From: Pseudomonadota bacterium
GTDB lineage: Bacteria > Desulfobacterota > Desulfobulbia > Desulfobulbales > SURF-16
Assembly (NCBI GenBank): GCA_018897105.1
Contig: JAHILF010000141.1
Span: 1 to 64,000 of the forward strand
Reading direction: 5' to 3'
Length of the DNA: 64,000 nt
The notes below the pieces were generated by a model. It worked only from the letters and a program-made list of their open reading frames with translations. It was not told the DNA's origin and did no database searches. The position numbers and the translations under genes were made by a program. Positions 63,511 through 64,000 of the stretch are shown in pieces (within the stretch, counting starts at the first letter, position 1; each line of letters starts with the position of its first letter).

Positions 63511-63714
63511 TCATCCAGCGGCTTTGTAACGTTTTTCCAACACATCCATAGCCGCTTGAATATGCTCCCCGTTCTGGTGGCTATACCGCGCCACCATTTG
63601 CAGGGTTTTGTGTCCGGAAATTCTTTGGGGCTTCTGTTTTGCGCGATAAAGATATTCTCCATTTTTCTTGAGAATTATATACCTCCCTGTTACATAAACT
63701 GAATATCTCTTCAA
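63511..63714 (-). pseudogene. Tyrosine recombinase (phage-type integrase), C-terminal remnant
   Basis: The last ~37 residues (from about 63624) are RISGHKTLQMVARYSHQNGE continuing to VLEKRYK, the C-terminal motif with the active-site Tyr (RYSH) of tyrosine recombinases. The 30 residues before it are not integrase-like and the Arg-His-x-x-Arg core is missing. A remnant beside tRNA-Leu marks a past integration there. Confidence 0.78.
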
Positions 63715-63796
63715 TAAGTAATTTGCTCAATGTGCATGACAATACCAGCTTATTGCCGCCCGTTTTCTCTGTGGATTCACCAAGGACATAACACGA

Positions 63797-64000
63797 ATGA
63801 TAGACTTTAAGGAAAAGGCCAATTTGATCTGGAAAGTCGCCGACCTGCTACGCGGTGACTACAGGCAGTCGGATTACGGCAAGGTGATTCTGCCCATGAC
63901 TGTTTTACGGCGTCTGGACTGTGTGCTGGCCCCGACCAAGCAAAAGGTGCTGGATTACCTGCCCAAGATTGAAAAACTCTCGGACAGTGCCAAAGATGTC
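63797..64000 (+). CDS. hsdM: Type I restriction-modification methyltransferase HsdM, N-terminal fragment (cut by window)
   Basis: 68 codons are visible: MIDFKEKANLIWKVADLLRG, YGKVILPMTVLRRLDCVLAP, and VLDYLPKIEKL. This is the conserved HsdM N-terminal helical domain (LRGDYRQSDYGKVILPMxVLRR). The rest, and any hsdS/hsdR, lie beyond the window. It is the start of a second defence locus next to tRNA-Leu. Confidence 0.9.
   Translation, partial: MIDFKEKANLIWKVADLLRGDYRQSDYGKVILPMTVLRRLDCVLAPTKQKVLDYLPKIEKLSDSAKDV

Overview
The window looks like chromosome of a diazotrophic, probably anaerobic Desulfobacterota (delta-proteobacterial, Desulfobulbales-like) organism. The basis is family resemblance and gene order: an anaerobe-type nif operon with nifI1-nifI2 between nifH and nifD, an argBDFGH-lipoprotein-lysA-dapF-dapA-dapB run, an rpoN-ptsN-rapZ cluster, and a HgdB/HgdC-like iron-sulfur pair. 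The species call is inference only.

Layout. (1) 1-316: the end of an ISAzo13-like insertion sequence that has truncated a NifX-like gene. (2) 483-4610, minus strand: nifE-nifN-nifB, with a consensus sigma-54 promoter and a NifA site upstream of nifE. (3) 5034-18392, plus strand: a defence island lying between the two nif operons. It holds a Type III-like restriction subunit, a Bro-N protein, a four-helix-bundle (S23/IVP) gene nested in inverted minisatellite arms, a broken DNA methyltransferase, and a tight three-gene unit (PHP-AAA ATPase, AlbA_2/Schlafen-type protein, RelE-like/UvrD helicase fusion). (4) 18446-25828, minus strand: nifH-nifI1-nifI2-nifD-nifK, then a NifB-like protein lacking the radical-SAM cysteines, a 2Fe-2S ferredoxin, a GNAT acetyltransferase and a HEPN-like protein, with their own sigma-54 promoter and NifA site. 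(5) 26403-39141: nifA, nifV, two unknown genes, a glutamine-amidotransferase-like gene, a porin, amt-glnB and a second amt (both sides of the glnB/amt gap carry sigma-54 promoters), a polyferredoxin membrane protein and an FG-GAP/VCBS protein. (6) 39522-44253: a phosphatase pseudogene, then rapZ, ptsN, rpoN, lptB and lptA. (7) 44585-56260: arginine and lysine/diaminopimelate biosynthesis. (8) 56287-63077: an FAH pseudogene, folK, a YHS protein, transaldolase, a lytic transglycosylase, pgsA, a double-cubane-type HgdB/HgdC pair, a MauE/DoxX-like membrane protein, rhodanese, and a RelE-like gene. (9) 63314-64000: tRNA-Leu(CAA), a terminator, an integrase tail and the start of hsdM, i.e. the edge of a second tRNA-anchored island.

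How it fits together. NifA and RpoN, both encoded here, would drive the nifH and nifE promoters; RpoN with a nitrogen regulator would drive the divergent glnB/amt promoters. NifI1/NifI2 would give fast post-translational control of NifHDK, and NifB/E/N/V build FeMo-co. Gaps between genes are full of palindromes and degenerate minisatellites of at least five families. Several of these run into coding sequence, including the end of nifE, the ends of the restriction and Bro genes, and two in-frame inserts in the methyltransferase.

Starts were re-chosen by ribosome binding site and family length where the ORF track used upstream TTG/GTG codons. All family calls are from sequence reading; no database search was run.
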